From contig CADCXD010000001.1 in assembly GCA_902806575.1 (NCBI GenBank), positions 1,550,001 to 1,614,000 of the forward strand: a stretch of DNA of 64,000 nucleotides. The letters are read 5' to 3'. The notes below the pieces were generated by a model. That model did no database searches and was not told the origin of the DNA. It saw only the letters and a program-made list of their open reading frames with translations. The position numbers and the translations under genes are program-made. Origin of the DNA: Jackrogersella multiformis (taxonomy: Eukaryota > Ascomycota > Sordariomycetes > Xylariales > Hypoxylaceae). Of this stretch, positions 33,010 through 43,384 are shown piece by piece (the stretch's first letter is position 1; each line of letters opens with the position of its first letter).

Positions 33010-35323
33010 TCACCGGCCTCTATTGCCACTTGGTCCCTTAGGAGGATCTCGAACGAGAAGTCTAACTTTCCCATCGCCGATCTCAACGCCCTGGCTTAGG
33101 ATATCAACATCCTCCTTCGGCTCCTCCTCTTCCTTCTCCTTTGAGCCTTCTCTGGACAGAGACTTGTCCCAGCTTCGAGCATCGATTCCGAGAATGCCTC
33201 CCATGTTGTTGCGATCCCCGGGAACCGAGAATTCGCGATAGGCATATCTCCACTCGTTGAGGAAATTCCTGATAGCCTTACCTACTTTGTCCTTACCATT
33301 CTTACTGTGGTGGCCTGTTCCGGTGATGGCGTAAACAGGTCTGGTTTCCTTGCTGTTGTCCAAGAGAACTCGTTCTAGGTATTCAACGGCTTCATCCGGA
33401 TGCAAGCCGTGTAGATCCACGAAGATCTCCGAACCAGACGAGTTATATTTATTGCGCTCCTCGTATAGTTCCCGCGCGGCCTCGCGATGAGCCTTTCGCA
33501 TTAGGTCGTTTTCGCTCTGACCTCGAAGACTAAGAGCCTTTGCTGCCCTTGCATCATTGCGGTTCCATGCTTGTGCAGCACTAAAACCAGTATCAGCTTC
33601 ATACTCTCCTGAAGACGCTAAGCATAAACAAACCTTTGTAGGAACTTGTTTCGGAGGCCACCGTGCTTGATGGCCTCCTGACGGGCCTTCAGGTAAGCTT
33701 TGTTGGCTCGGTCTCCTGTTTCCAACCATGGAATATGTTTAGGCATAGGGATAGCCTGGGCGGCGGCGCTGTTCTCTCCGTTTTTTACGTTTGTGGCACT
33801 TCCGTTGCGACCGAGCTTCTTAGATTCTTGTCGGCTAGGTCCAGATCCAGGTCCGGGAGACGGTGACATTTTCACAATATCGGCCAAAGAACTCGGCGCG
33901 AAGTTTTCTTTGTGGCCATGCCCATGTCCACCACGCTTGCCATGGTGTTTTTTGTTAGGTTTAGTAGAAGCAGACCCGAGAGAAGGAAACGCATCGTTGT
34001 CATCTATCGACGGCGCACTCATGCCTTCTTTCGTCTGGTGCCGACTTCCAGGCCGCGATCGCGGGCGAGATCCATCGCTGCCCGCGTAACCATGTGGCTT
34101 AAGCCCGGGTGGAGGGGTTACTCCGGAAGCTGGATAATTGAAGCTAGCAGCATAAGGATTCAGTTCTGGTGTGCTTGGCCGAAGTGATGGAAACGAGCTG
34201 AAATCCTGGACCTGCAAATTCTGGCTTTTCTGTGGTGGCGTATTGGTGCCATCTACATTTAGGCGGTTCACGAGGTGAGCAGGGTCATGAGAGAAAATGC
34301 ACGTATCTCCCGCCAGGCAGTTGCCCATAACCCAGTACCTAAAGGATTAGCACATGCAGACAGAATAAACTTTGTGTAGTGATCATAAACTCACTTGCAG
34401 ATATGGTTGCTAAGATCATGGCTGAACCGGCAGTCTGCCCGGAGGCATTGCCCAGTAGAGAGGTAGAATTTGCAGATGATGCCAGCTTTTTGTTGGATCG
34501 ACGGTGTTGTGGGTCTCCCATCTGGTGTCATGGACTTTCCGATAAGGACGCTCTTGGATTCAGGAGTAAGCCCAGAAACGTTGGTCGAGTCCTGGCCCTG
34601 AGATTCCATAATAGACGCAATAGTAGCACTAAGATCGTAGCCATGCATAGAGAGAGCTAACTCGATCTCCTCGTCGGTCTTTGACTGACCGAGGATCGAA
34701 CGCAGCATATCATAAGGGGTCATGTCCGACTGTTGGGCAGACACATACTCGGGGGCAGCGGCGTTAAGGCCGCTAGATGTGCCTACGGAAGAAGCAATAC
34801 TGAGTGCGTCGTCACTCACTAACCAATCAACATTTTCATTCTGTAGGTCACCGAATATCTCTTGAGAAGGACTCGTATCGTTGGCAAACTCGTAGGCATT
34901 CAAATTTGGACTGTGTGGTATTACTGGAGCAGCAAACGCGAGCCGTGGTGACGGGCGCGGTGATGAGAAGGGTGATACGGTTGAGGACTTCGTTCGGCTA
35001 AGGTTGGTTGGAACAAAGCCCGGAGGAGCTAACGGGCTTACTCCTAGTCTAGGAGAACCTGACAAAGGCGTAGAAGAACCCCGCCACGAGGCTGGAGAAG
35101 GTCGGCGAAGGATGGTCTGTCGGATCGGGGGAGGTGAGGTAGCACTACCCCCTCCTTCGCGATATCGCCATAATACATCGAGTACGGCGTTCTCGAGACT
35201 CGGGCCACTTAATGTGGTCTCCTTTCTCAGCAGGTCCTCGAGTTTGTCCGTCTTGTCATCTTCATCGAGGTTCGGGTCCTGTAAAACAGGAAGGCATATC
35301 TCGAACGTTTCGTCGGAAACCAT
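33010..35323 (-). CDS. CUE-like/CCCH zinc finger/SMR domain protein
   Basis: Exons 35323..34395, 34338..33634, 33580..33010; 734 residues. A CUE-like helical segment (TPYDMLRSILGQSKTDEEIE) is near residues 200-240. Two tandem CCCH fingers follow (CKFYLSTGQCLRADCRFSHD and CKYWVMGNCLAGDTCIFSHD, with the intron between them), then a Ser/Pro/His-rich linker. The C-terminal SMR nuclease-like domain has a preceding AAQAWNRNDARAAKALSLRG helix, VDLHGLHPDEAVEYLE and the ITGTGHHS loop. SMR proteins with CUE domains (yeast Cue2, worm NONU-1, human N4BP2) cut mRNA at stalled ribosomes; the CCCH pair adds RNA binding. That role is inference from architecture. The second intron uses a weak GTTTGT donor. 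Confidence 0.87.
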
Positions 35324-37077
35324 GATTACGCGACTTGAACGGGACAGTGAATGTTAGTAGAGCTTTCAAAGTAGGTAGGTAACAAAGTAAGGGGGATAAG
35401 ATAAGCAAGACGGGCCGGAATGCTGATGATATATGTCAAGCACTGTTGGCCCAGAAAGGACGTTTGCGAGGCCAGCCGATGCCAAGCATAAGCATAAGCA
35501 AGCCGGGCTGTGGCATTAGAAAGTAGAAGTAGGTAGCAAATACCTATATAGTCCGGATAGCCTAGTACGAGGCGGGTAAGAAATGGAAGGAGGAAAAAAA
35601 GACAGGCGCAAGGACGCGAAAAAGGGCGGAGGGTTAACTAAAGGATGGGTGCCACAGACAATAAGCGACTATTCGCATTATGCAGATGCCGTGAGACGAG
35701 ATTTCGTTGTATTGCCCAAGTGAAGAAAAGGTTCCTGGCAGTCTTGACAGTCTTGACAGTCCTGACAAAGCCGGGTAGAAGTAGAAGTAGGAGTAGAAGG
35801 GGTAGAAATAGAACTAGAACTAGAACGAATGCGTGTTCGACGAGTATTTGAACACTGCAAAGTGCATGTATGGATTGTATGGATTGTATGGATTGTATGG
35901 ATTATGGATTGTTTGGAGATATGAATGTATATATGTGTATGTGTACGTATGTGGTATTATTATGACAACCAGTGTATGAATCAGAAAGCCTTGTTTAGGA
36001 CTTCAGCTCCCCAAGACTGGCCTGGTTGCCTCGAAGTTGCACTTGCGTGTCGCGGGAACAGGGAGGCTTTCACAGGAGAGACGTGGGAAACCAGTCAAGT
36101 TGGGAAGTCTGGACGGATTGATGCAATCATGTGGGGGGGGCTCAGCTAAGGTAATATTAACAACCACTAATAGCAAGTACCCGGCACACTACGAGCCAAT
36201 CCCGTATATGTACTTAGCTAGGATATAATTGGTTACAATTGGTTATAATATACTCTAGGTACCTAGGTACCTTAAGTAGGTAGGGTTCCATACTAACCTT
36301 AGCTAAAAGTAACCTGCCAAACCCTACTAAACCTTACTAGTCCTCTACCAAACCCTACCAAATTCACAACCCCACTAAGTACATATACTATACTGTAAGG
36401 TACAAAACTCAAAGTTCTAAGTCGGGGCCGGGTTATGTCTCGAAACGCCCCATACTCCCCGTATCATACCACTGCCTATCTACCTAGGTAGGTACTTAGG
36501 GGTAAGACTTATGTATAACAGTGTATAACCCATCATCATGTAGTACGCACGTAGGTCACCACGGGCTGATTTTGGCACTTTCCACACCGAAATGCTTCCC
36601 AGGTCCGAGTTCCAAGGTTCCAACCTACAGAGTTAGGCGACTTCTAATCAACTAAACTATATTTCAGTATATCGTTATAGCTTCAATGTTAGCAGAATCT
36701 AAGATAATAGTGTGCCTACTACGTGGTAAGCCTCGTCAAAAATGAGACCATGGTAGATAACTGTCTCACTCGATCCAAATTACTATACCTGGAACCGAAA
36801 ACAGGTACCTGTAGCACGCCATAGAACCTTTCTACTTTTCTAGATACTTTTGTAGAGTGCAAGCCACATACATACACTCATTCCAGCGCCACTCAGCCGC
36901 CAACCAGTAGCAAGATGCCGGCTGGGACCGAATGCGGGTTGTCTTATCATCCATACCTACCGGTAGGTACCTAGGTAGGTATCTCAGGAGGAACCCGGTT
37001 CTTGTAAAAACCCCCACGCCCATTGATGAATCCTTCAACATTGTATGAAACAATTGCTCTTAGAAAATTCGGCACTC
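35324..37077. promoter_or_regulatory. Promoter region of the SMR gene plus palindrome-bearing spacer
   Basis: 1.75 kb. The first 500 bases are purine-rich on plus (leader of the minus-strand SMR gene), with GTAGAA hexamers (35773-35826) and a nine-base repeat (35869-35911). Distal palindromes: near 36257 (TAGGTACCTAGGTACCTTA), 36484, and a perfect 16-base palindrome at 36954-36969 followed by another CCTAGG site near 36971. No gene recognised. Confidence 0.6.
35773..35911. repeat. GTAGAA hexamer tract and a nine-base TATGGATTG tandem repeat
   Basis: GTAGAA/CTAGAA units run 35773-35826. TATGGATTG occurs three times exactly plus one imperfect copy between 35869 and 35911. The same GTAGAA hexamer recurs at about 14593-14625 and within the snt2 repeat. 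Confidence 0.85.
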
Positions 37078-38780
37078 TCAAGGTATTTCGTCCTCGTCCT
37101 CGTCCTCGTCCTCGTCCCCAAAACCGAAGCTAAACCCACCGGCATCGTTCTCGGCGTCGTTCGCTTTTCCGATCGCTTCCTCCCATTTTCGTTTCTTATT
37201 CTGGTTCCTCCGTTCTAGCTCGGCAATAGCCTCGTCAAGAAGGTGAGGATAATGTGTCCTCAGCCGCCCTTCAAAAAGCTCATATGGGCTCTCGATATTC
37301 CTCTTGAACCCGGTAACCTGATCTGGTTTGTCTTTGAGAAAAGAGAGCACGTCGGCGAGGTGTGAATTGGGGACAAAATTTTGAGTGAGAGCTATGCCAG
37401 CCTCAAGGTTGACAACTAAATGCCACCAGCCGCTAGGCACGTGTAGGATTTCGCCCGCCTTGCAAACACCTTCCACGCAGCCCAGCAGCGCACGTGCTTC
37501 CGCATGGAATTCGAGTAACCACTCAGCTATACTCAGCGGACTAGTGACCTCGCTACTATCCTCTGAAACATAGACGCCGGGAACCTGCGCCGTCGGGGGG
37601 AACACTGTAGCATCTATAGTCAGCCGTTGTCGACTGTGAAATATCTCATGGTTGACGTCGAGCCATAAGATTTCGTGTGCTGATGGAAAGCAAAAGGGAC
37701 TTACTAATCCAATATTTCGAGCCTTCCAGAACGGCGTTCCAAGCACTTGTCGCATTTGGGTCCTTGTGGAAGGTCGAGCCACTACGCTTGGGACCGACGA
37801 TGAGCCAGCGATGAGCAGGTCTTTCTTCACCGAGCACCTCAAACAAATCCGGACCAAAGCACGCGGGTGGCCAGTATGCGGCATCCGTATCTTGTCCGAT
37901 CTTGATATCCATCTTCTCTGCGAACCCCTTATCAAATAGATATAGGGGACTCTCATCCTCGTTATTCGACATGTATTCGTGATAAATCGAGAAGGGCCAA
38001 TCTACAGCTTCAGCTCGGAACTCAACGTTTGAATATCTCCTGTTTAGCCCCTGTATATCCCAATCACTGTACACTGGCCATTGCTGGATGCAATCAGTCA
38101 ATATGAATGGCTTGCTACTCCAACTCTGCGCGAAGTCATCGTAGCTAAGCCGTCCAAATCGCCTGATCTGATTCGCTTCAGGAATGCCGGATGAGTACCT
38201 TCCAAGGGAAACATGAGTGCAGGCGAATGGTCTATGTATGACATCGGAAAAGACATTACTGCAGTCAATTCCAGCTCGACAACCAGCAGGGGCTTTTAGA
38301 AGTGTGCTTCTCCATGAACCTTTCCACTCGAGCGGTTTGAAGCTAATCCTGAATTGTTAAGATGAATCAGTCAGACGGCACAGCAGATATGTTGACTCTT
38401 CCGTCAATGAGTCATATGTATGACTGACATATGTATGAATAGACTATTACTTACTCGAGAAACAATGCCTTCCATAACTCGTCTAGCTGGCAAAAGGCAT
38501 AGAAAAAATGACAAGTGAGCCCAATGTTGTTCAGTGATGGAATATCGAGGTATTCAAGGATCTGTAAAATCATCTCGTCTGGAAGTCGACCTAACGAACC
38601 AAGGGACCGACGAGCGGTTGGACCAGATACAAAATACTGGTTCCCTAGGGGTTTGACGCCCATTGGGTGAACTGGAATAGAGTCTGATGATATCCTGGTG
38701 ACTGGCGTGCCCAATTCGCCTCTATTTGCTACTGTACCTCCACTAACGCCGCCTCGACTGATATCCTTTGCTAGTAACAT
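37078..38780 (-). CDS. F-box plus JmjC (JMJD6-like) domain protein
   Basis: Exons 38780..38455, 38348..37705, 37604..37078; 498 residues. An F-box is at about residues 65-108 (LGRLPDEMILQILEYLDIPSLNNIGLTCHFFY). It is followed by a JmjC cupin with iron ligands H303 and D305 (FHKDPNATSAW) and H385 in HVPSGWWHLVVN. The ITQNF-like strand reads ALTQNFVPNSHL. The second intron is placed so that KYWI continues to MFPPTAQVPGVYV, typical of JMJD6/JMJD4-like enzymes. These are Fe(II)/2-oxoglutarate oxygenases (hydroxylases or demethylases); the F-box would recruit an SCF ubiquitin ligase. The C-terminus is a (Glu-Asp)n tail from a CGTCCT repeat (37083-37112). Divergent from eIF4A. Confidence 0.88.
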
Positions 38781-39571
38781 GGTTGATAGATATGGCTACC
38801 AACTGCCCCTTTAAGCCAAACTCTTGGTTGAAGATGCCGTATGTGCCTAATAGTGAGAAGTTTTGACACATAAAAGTAGTAATTCAGCATCGATGAGTCA
38901 CAGAATGGAATCTGTCATACTCTTGTCTACCTATGCAGATTCAAAGGCTCGGTTCTGCGATGAATAATTTGTGGGCCTCATGATCAAGAAGGTTAAGAAA
39001 TTTCAGCCCTGGAAAAAATAAAATAAAAAATAAAATACATAAGTACCTACATAGGTACGTACCTAGGTACTTAGCCTACACTACACTAGGAAAGAATGAT
39101 GCCGCACGTACGGCGCACTTCCAAGGTTCCAAGGTTATCTCCTAGGGTAGAACCTTCTTAAGGGGTAGGTACATTCTTCTGTACATTAACTTTAGGCCCC
39201 GCCACCCCGCCCCAGGGTTTTTCCGATGTTTACCCCCACTCAAATTTTTTTTACCATCTCTTTATGTCAACTACTACACCACCACTCTTAGGCTTTTCTT
39301 CCCACCTTCGATTTTCCCAAATCGTCACAGATTAATCAACACAACACAAATAACTCACACTTTCCGGATTTTATTGTCTTCTCTGTATTAGAGAAGCATT
39401 CAGTCCGTTCCTTTCACACATTTAATTTCTACGCAGGTCGATTTGCCTCAGTGCAAACTTCGTGCGTCTATTTCCTAAATAACCCCCACCAAAGATCGTC
39501 ATCCCAAGTCATCTTGAATTCTAAGCCGTGCTTGGAATTCGAGAGGTCGCATCGATCTACTAGTCGTAATC
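38781..39571. promoter_or_regulatory. Divergent promoter region F-box/JmjC - eIF4A
   Basis: 791 bases. TACGTACCTAGGTACTTAG at about 39057 and a CCTAGG near 39143. From about 39230 to 39480 the plus strand is markedly C/T-rich, as expected for the leader of a highly expressed gene such as eIF4A. Confidence 0.6.
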
Positions 39572-40994
39572 ATGGCTACCGACAAGGGGCTCGAGGATAT
39601 CGAGCAATCCCAGATCGAGTCTAACTATGACGAGACTGTCGACTCTTTTGATGAGATGAACTTGCGAGCCGAGTTGTTACGAGGTAAGAGGCGCTACACC
39701 CCTAAATCTCCACGAAACCGAAAATTTTCGCGACGACTGACAATGATCTACAGGTGTCTACGCTTACGGATTTGAGCGGCCATCTGCTATTCAGCAGCGC
39801 GCCATCATGCCCGTGATCAAGGGTAAGTCTTCTAGTCATCTATTTTCCATCGATAGCCCCTCCACACGCGCCAAATATTAACCCCGCGACAGGTCACGAC
39901 GTAATCGCGCAGGCCCAGTCCGGTACTGGCAAGACCGCCACGTTCTCTATTTCTGTTCTTCAGAAGATCGATCCCAACGTCAAGCAGTGCCAGGCACTCA
40001 TCCTTGCCCCGACCCGCGAGCTGGCTCAACAGATTCAGAAGGTCGTCGTTGCCATCGGTGATTTCATGAGCATCGAGTGTCATGCCTGCATCGGCGGAAC
40101 TAGCGTCCGTGAGGACATGAAGGCCCTTCAGGAAGGACCCCAGGTTGTTGTCGGCACTCCTGGTCGTGTTCAAGACATGATCCAGCGACGATTCCTGAAG
40201 ACTGATGGCATGAAGATGTTCGTGCTCGATGAAGCCGACGAGATGCTTTCTGTAAGTTACTTTCCGTTTCTTCTATTACTATTCTTCCATTACCAAAATT
40301 TTCAACATTCGCCACCATAAATACTAACGTCATTATGCAGCGTGGTTTCACTGAGCAGATCTACGACATCTTCCAACTGCTTCCTCAGTCCACCCAGGTT
40401 GTCCTGCTGTCGGCTACCATGCCTCAGGACGTGCTCGAGGTTACGACCAAGTTCATGCGAGACCCCGTCCGCATTCTTGTCAAGAAGGACGAGCTTACCC
40501 TTGAGGGTATCAAGCAATTCTACATTGCTGTCGAGAAGGAGGAGTGGAAGCTTGACACCCTTTCTGATCTCTACGAGACAGTTACGATCACCCAAGCAGT
40601 CATCTTCTGCAACACCCGCCGAAAGGTCGATTGGCTCACTGATAAGCTCACGGCTCGCGACTTCACGGTCTCAGCTATGCACGGTGACATGGACCAGGCT
40701 CAGCGAGACCTGATCATGAAGGAGTTCCGTTCTGGATCTTCTCGTGTCTTGATTGCCACTGATCTCCTGGCCCGTGGTATTGATGTCCAGCAGGTGTCTC
40801 TGGTCATCAACTACGACTTGCCCGCCAATCGGGAGAACTACATCCACCGAATTGGTCGTGGTGGCCGTTTCGGTCGAAAAGGTGTCGCGATCAACTTCGT
40901 TACTGCCGAGGATGTTCGCATGATGCGTGAGATCGAGCAGTTCTACAGCACTCAAATCGAAGAGATGCCCATGAACGTTGCCGACCTCATCTAA
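39572..40994 (+). CDS. tif1: Eukaryotic initiation factor 4A (DEAD-box RNA helicase)
   Basis: ATP-dependent RNA helicase of the eIF4F cap complex. Exons 39572..39683, 39754..39822, 39893..40251, 40341..40994 give 397 residues, the usual eIF4A length. All motifs are present: [13 protein letters not shown] (Q motif), [66 protein letters not shown]. The protein ends in VADLI. Introns 1 and 2 both split a Gly codon after G, a common pattern in this window. Codon use is C-ending and strongly biased, consistent with high expression. Confidence 0.98.
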
Positions 40995-41864
40995 CCGCCG
41001 ATCATTCTTCTTACTGGCAGGGGGGTAGTCTATCATGCATCACGAGGGGAAAATGGCCCATCCTTTGACGTCCAACTACGAAGTTTCGCGAAATGAAAAG
41101 ATAGGGGAGGTTGATGTTCTCGTCCAGCATGATTTCTATTGACACGTCTCGTCGACGAGTCGTGGGGTGATACAAGTGAAGGAAACGATGCATCTGGGCA
41201 TATGCGGCTAGGTATTCAGCACCTAATTCGGTAATGCAAGTGGTCCAATGATAAGGGCCGTGGACCAGGTTATTGCTTCTTTCTATTCTGTACCTAGGTC
41301 ACCAGATGATTTCCTAATTGAACGTTCTGAACTTTATCTTTTTATCGCTTCGTGTCGTGAATATTGTGATTGCCATGCTGTCTCATCGTCTGCCTCCTGC
41401 CTTTATTTAAAATCACATATGTACGTACCTAAGTATATATCACCAAATCAGGCAGGCAGGTACTAACGTACTGACTGCATGGAAGTTCGATAGGAAGAAG
41501 TTAGGAAAGAGGAAACGACTTGGATTGGGTATATAAAGTACCTTCCTTACCTTGGTAAGTAAGTACATCCACCACCATATGATACCTATTAGACTCCTTC
41601 TAATTTTTACATCTTAGAATTCTCCAATAGATCAAAGTTGCTGATCTTGGTTATCCCTTATCCGACATGTTCGTGACAGACCTCAATGCCATCAGAATAC
41701 ACGGCACATGTATCATCTACCATAAATATACGACCGCCTGTTAACTATCATCAATGTGACTGTTCGTTCTTACATACTGGTCAATATTCCTCATACAGCA
41801 GCCTAGGAGGCTTACAGCTTCATTTTCCACCCTTCATACTAATAGTACCACTCTGAACCGCACC
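40995..41864. other. Spacer after eIF4A, no gene seen
   Basis: 870 bases between two plus-strand genes. CTTACCTTGGTAAG palindrome near 41545, CCTAGG near 41291 and 41803. No coding region recognised. Confidence 0.5.
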
Positions 41865-43098
41865 ATGCATCCCACCGAAGAAACACAGAGACTTGTTAAA
41901 GCTGCTAAGTTGGATGAGAAGCTCCAAAGACCTGAAAACCAACTAAATGCCTTGAGGCTTCTCCAAGCACTCACAATAAAGGAGATCTACGGTGCCAAAA
42001 GGCAACTAGACATAATCGAGGCCGACTTCAATAAGCTCCAAGAAGCCAGCATTGCGGGAGGCAGTCGCAACGAATCTATCGAAAGGCAGCTGGAAGAACT
42101 TCAAAGAGATAAAGAGAGCTTTCGCCTGCTGATCTCTAAGGCTGAAGCAACCAGTCACAACACCAAAGACGGTCTCGAGAGCCTCCGCGCGAAGGTTAGC
42201 GACGAGTATTTCAAGCTGACCGCGGACAATACCAGGTTCAGCAAGGACATCAAGACACTAAACAAGCAACTTGACCGCCACAGAGAACAAGTATGCACCG
42301 TGGAAAAGGCCCTCGGGGATTTCCACTCCAAGCTACCCAGGACGGAGGAGATCGCCAAAATAAACGACACGCTAGCTCGCATAGAACCCATGGTGAAATC
42401 CATGTGCGAGAAACTCGACACAGTTTCCAAGCTCACGCTCGACCAGAAGGACGCCTTGAAGGAGACGATCGGCGACCAGGCTCGGATCCGGGACTTCCTT
42501 GATGTATTTATCCCCAAACAAGAGAACTTCCTCCAATTCCTCGAGAAGCTTCCTGAAATGCACTCTTCCATGGCGTCAAGTGGTAAGACTCGTCTAACTA
42601 GAAATAGTATCCCCACTAGACTAGAGTACTAACATGAGCTTACCAGACCTCCTCCTGAACGGAACGGCGAGCGAATGGGGTTCCAGCCAACTAGCCAACG
42701 CGAACTCCTCGGGGCCCCAGCCGCCGCTGAAAGCCGTCCTGATGCTCGAGCAGTACAACCACTTCAGCAGCTCGTACCGGATCAAGCGCCCCAAGAGCGA
42801 GGCCCGGTTCATCCGGCAGTACCTCAAGAAGATCGACCACCGCGCCGCGTGGCTGGTCCAGATGAAGCTGCGCCAGGCGTACCCCGACCTGGTGCAGCCG
42901 CTCCAGCGCGCGGAGACGAGCAGCCGCACCGACGTCGTCATATTCCTCAACCTCGACCGCCTGGGCTGGGACCACGTCAAGACCGTAATGCGGAGGATCA
43001 GCGGCAAGGAGTTGTTCGACCTGCTGGAGATGACCGAACAGGAGGGGCCGGCCACGTCCTTGCCGCACAAGAGGCTCCTGGAGATGGAGACCCTGTAG
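41865..43098 (+). CDS. Uncharacterised coiled-coil protein
   Basis: Two exons, 41865..42582 and 42647..43098, 389 residues, start in a CACCATG context. Residues about 10-200 are nearly continuous heptad-like helix (RQLDIIEADFNKLQE, IERQLEELQRDKESF, DIKTLNKQLDRHREQ). The C-terminal 150 residues look globular (PLKAVLMLEQYNHFSSSYRIKRPKSEARFIRQYLKK, with the two halves of that run separated by Ser/Tyr), ending near RRISGKELFDLLEM. No known domain recognised. The base composition differs: exon 1 is of average GC and exon 2 is strongly GC-rich in third positions. Convergent with the S9 peptidase, 286 bases away. Confidence 0.7.
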
Positions 43099-43384
43099 TC
43101 GAAGTTTACCTAGTCTTGGCCTCCCGATTTGCGGCAGAGAGCTTCTATTTTAGTGATGATACTGAGGCCGTTCGGTTGACCACCGATATCTTTATTTATT
43201 TACTTAGACGCCTCCTGCTCGATGTACATAAGGGCGGATTTGTCCTAGCTGCTACCTACCCTCGACAGAGTACATTTATACAATCTCGTTTCTCTCATTC
43301 TAAATCGTTACCGTATCATATGTATGTATGTATATACTTTACTCCCGAATTCCCAAGCCCGAGTGAAGAAACACATTTTTGTCT

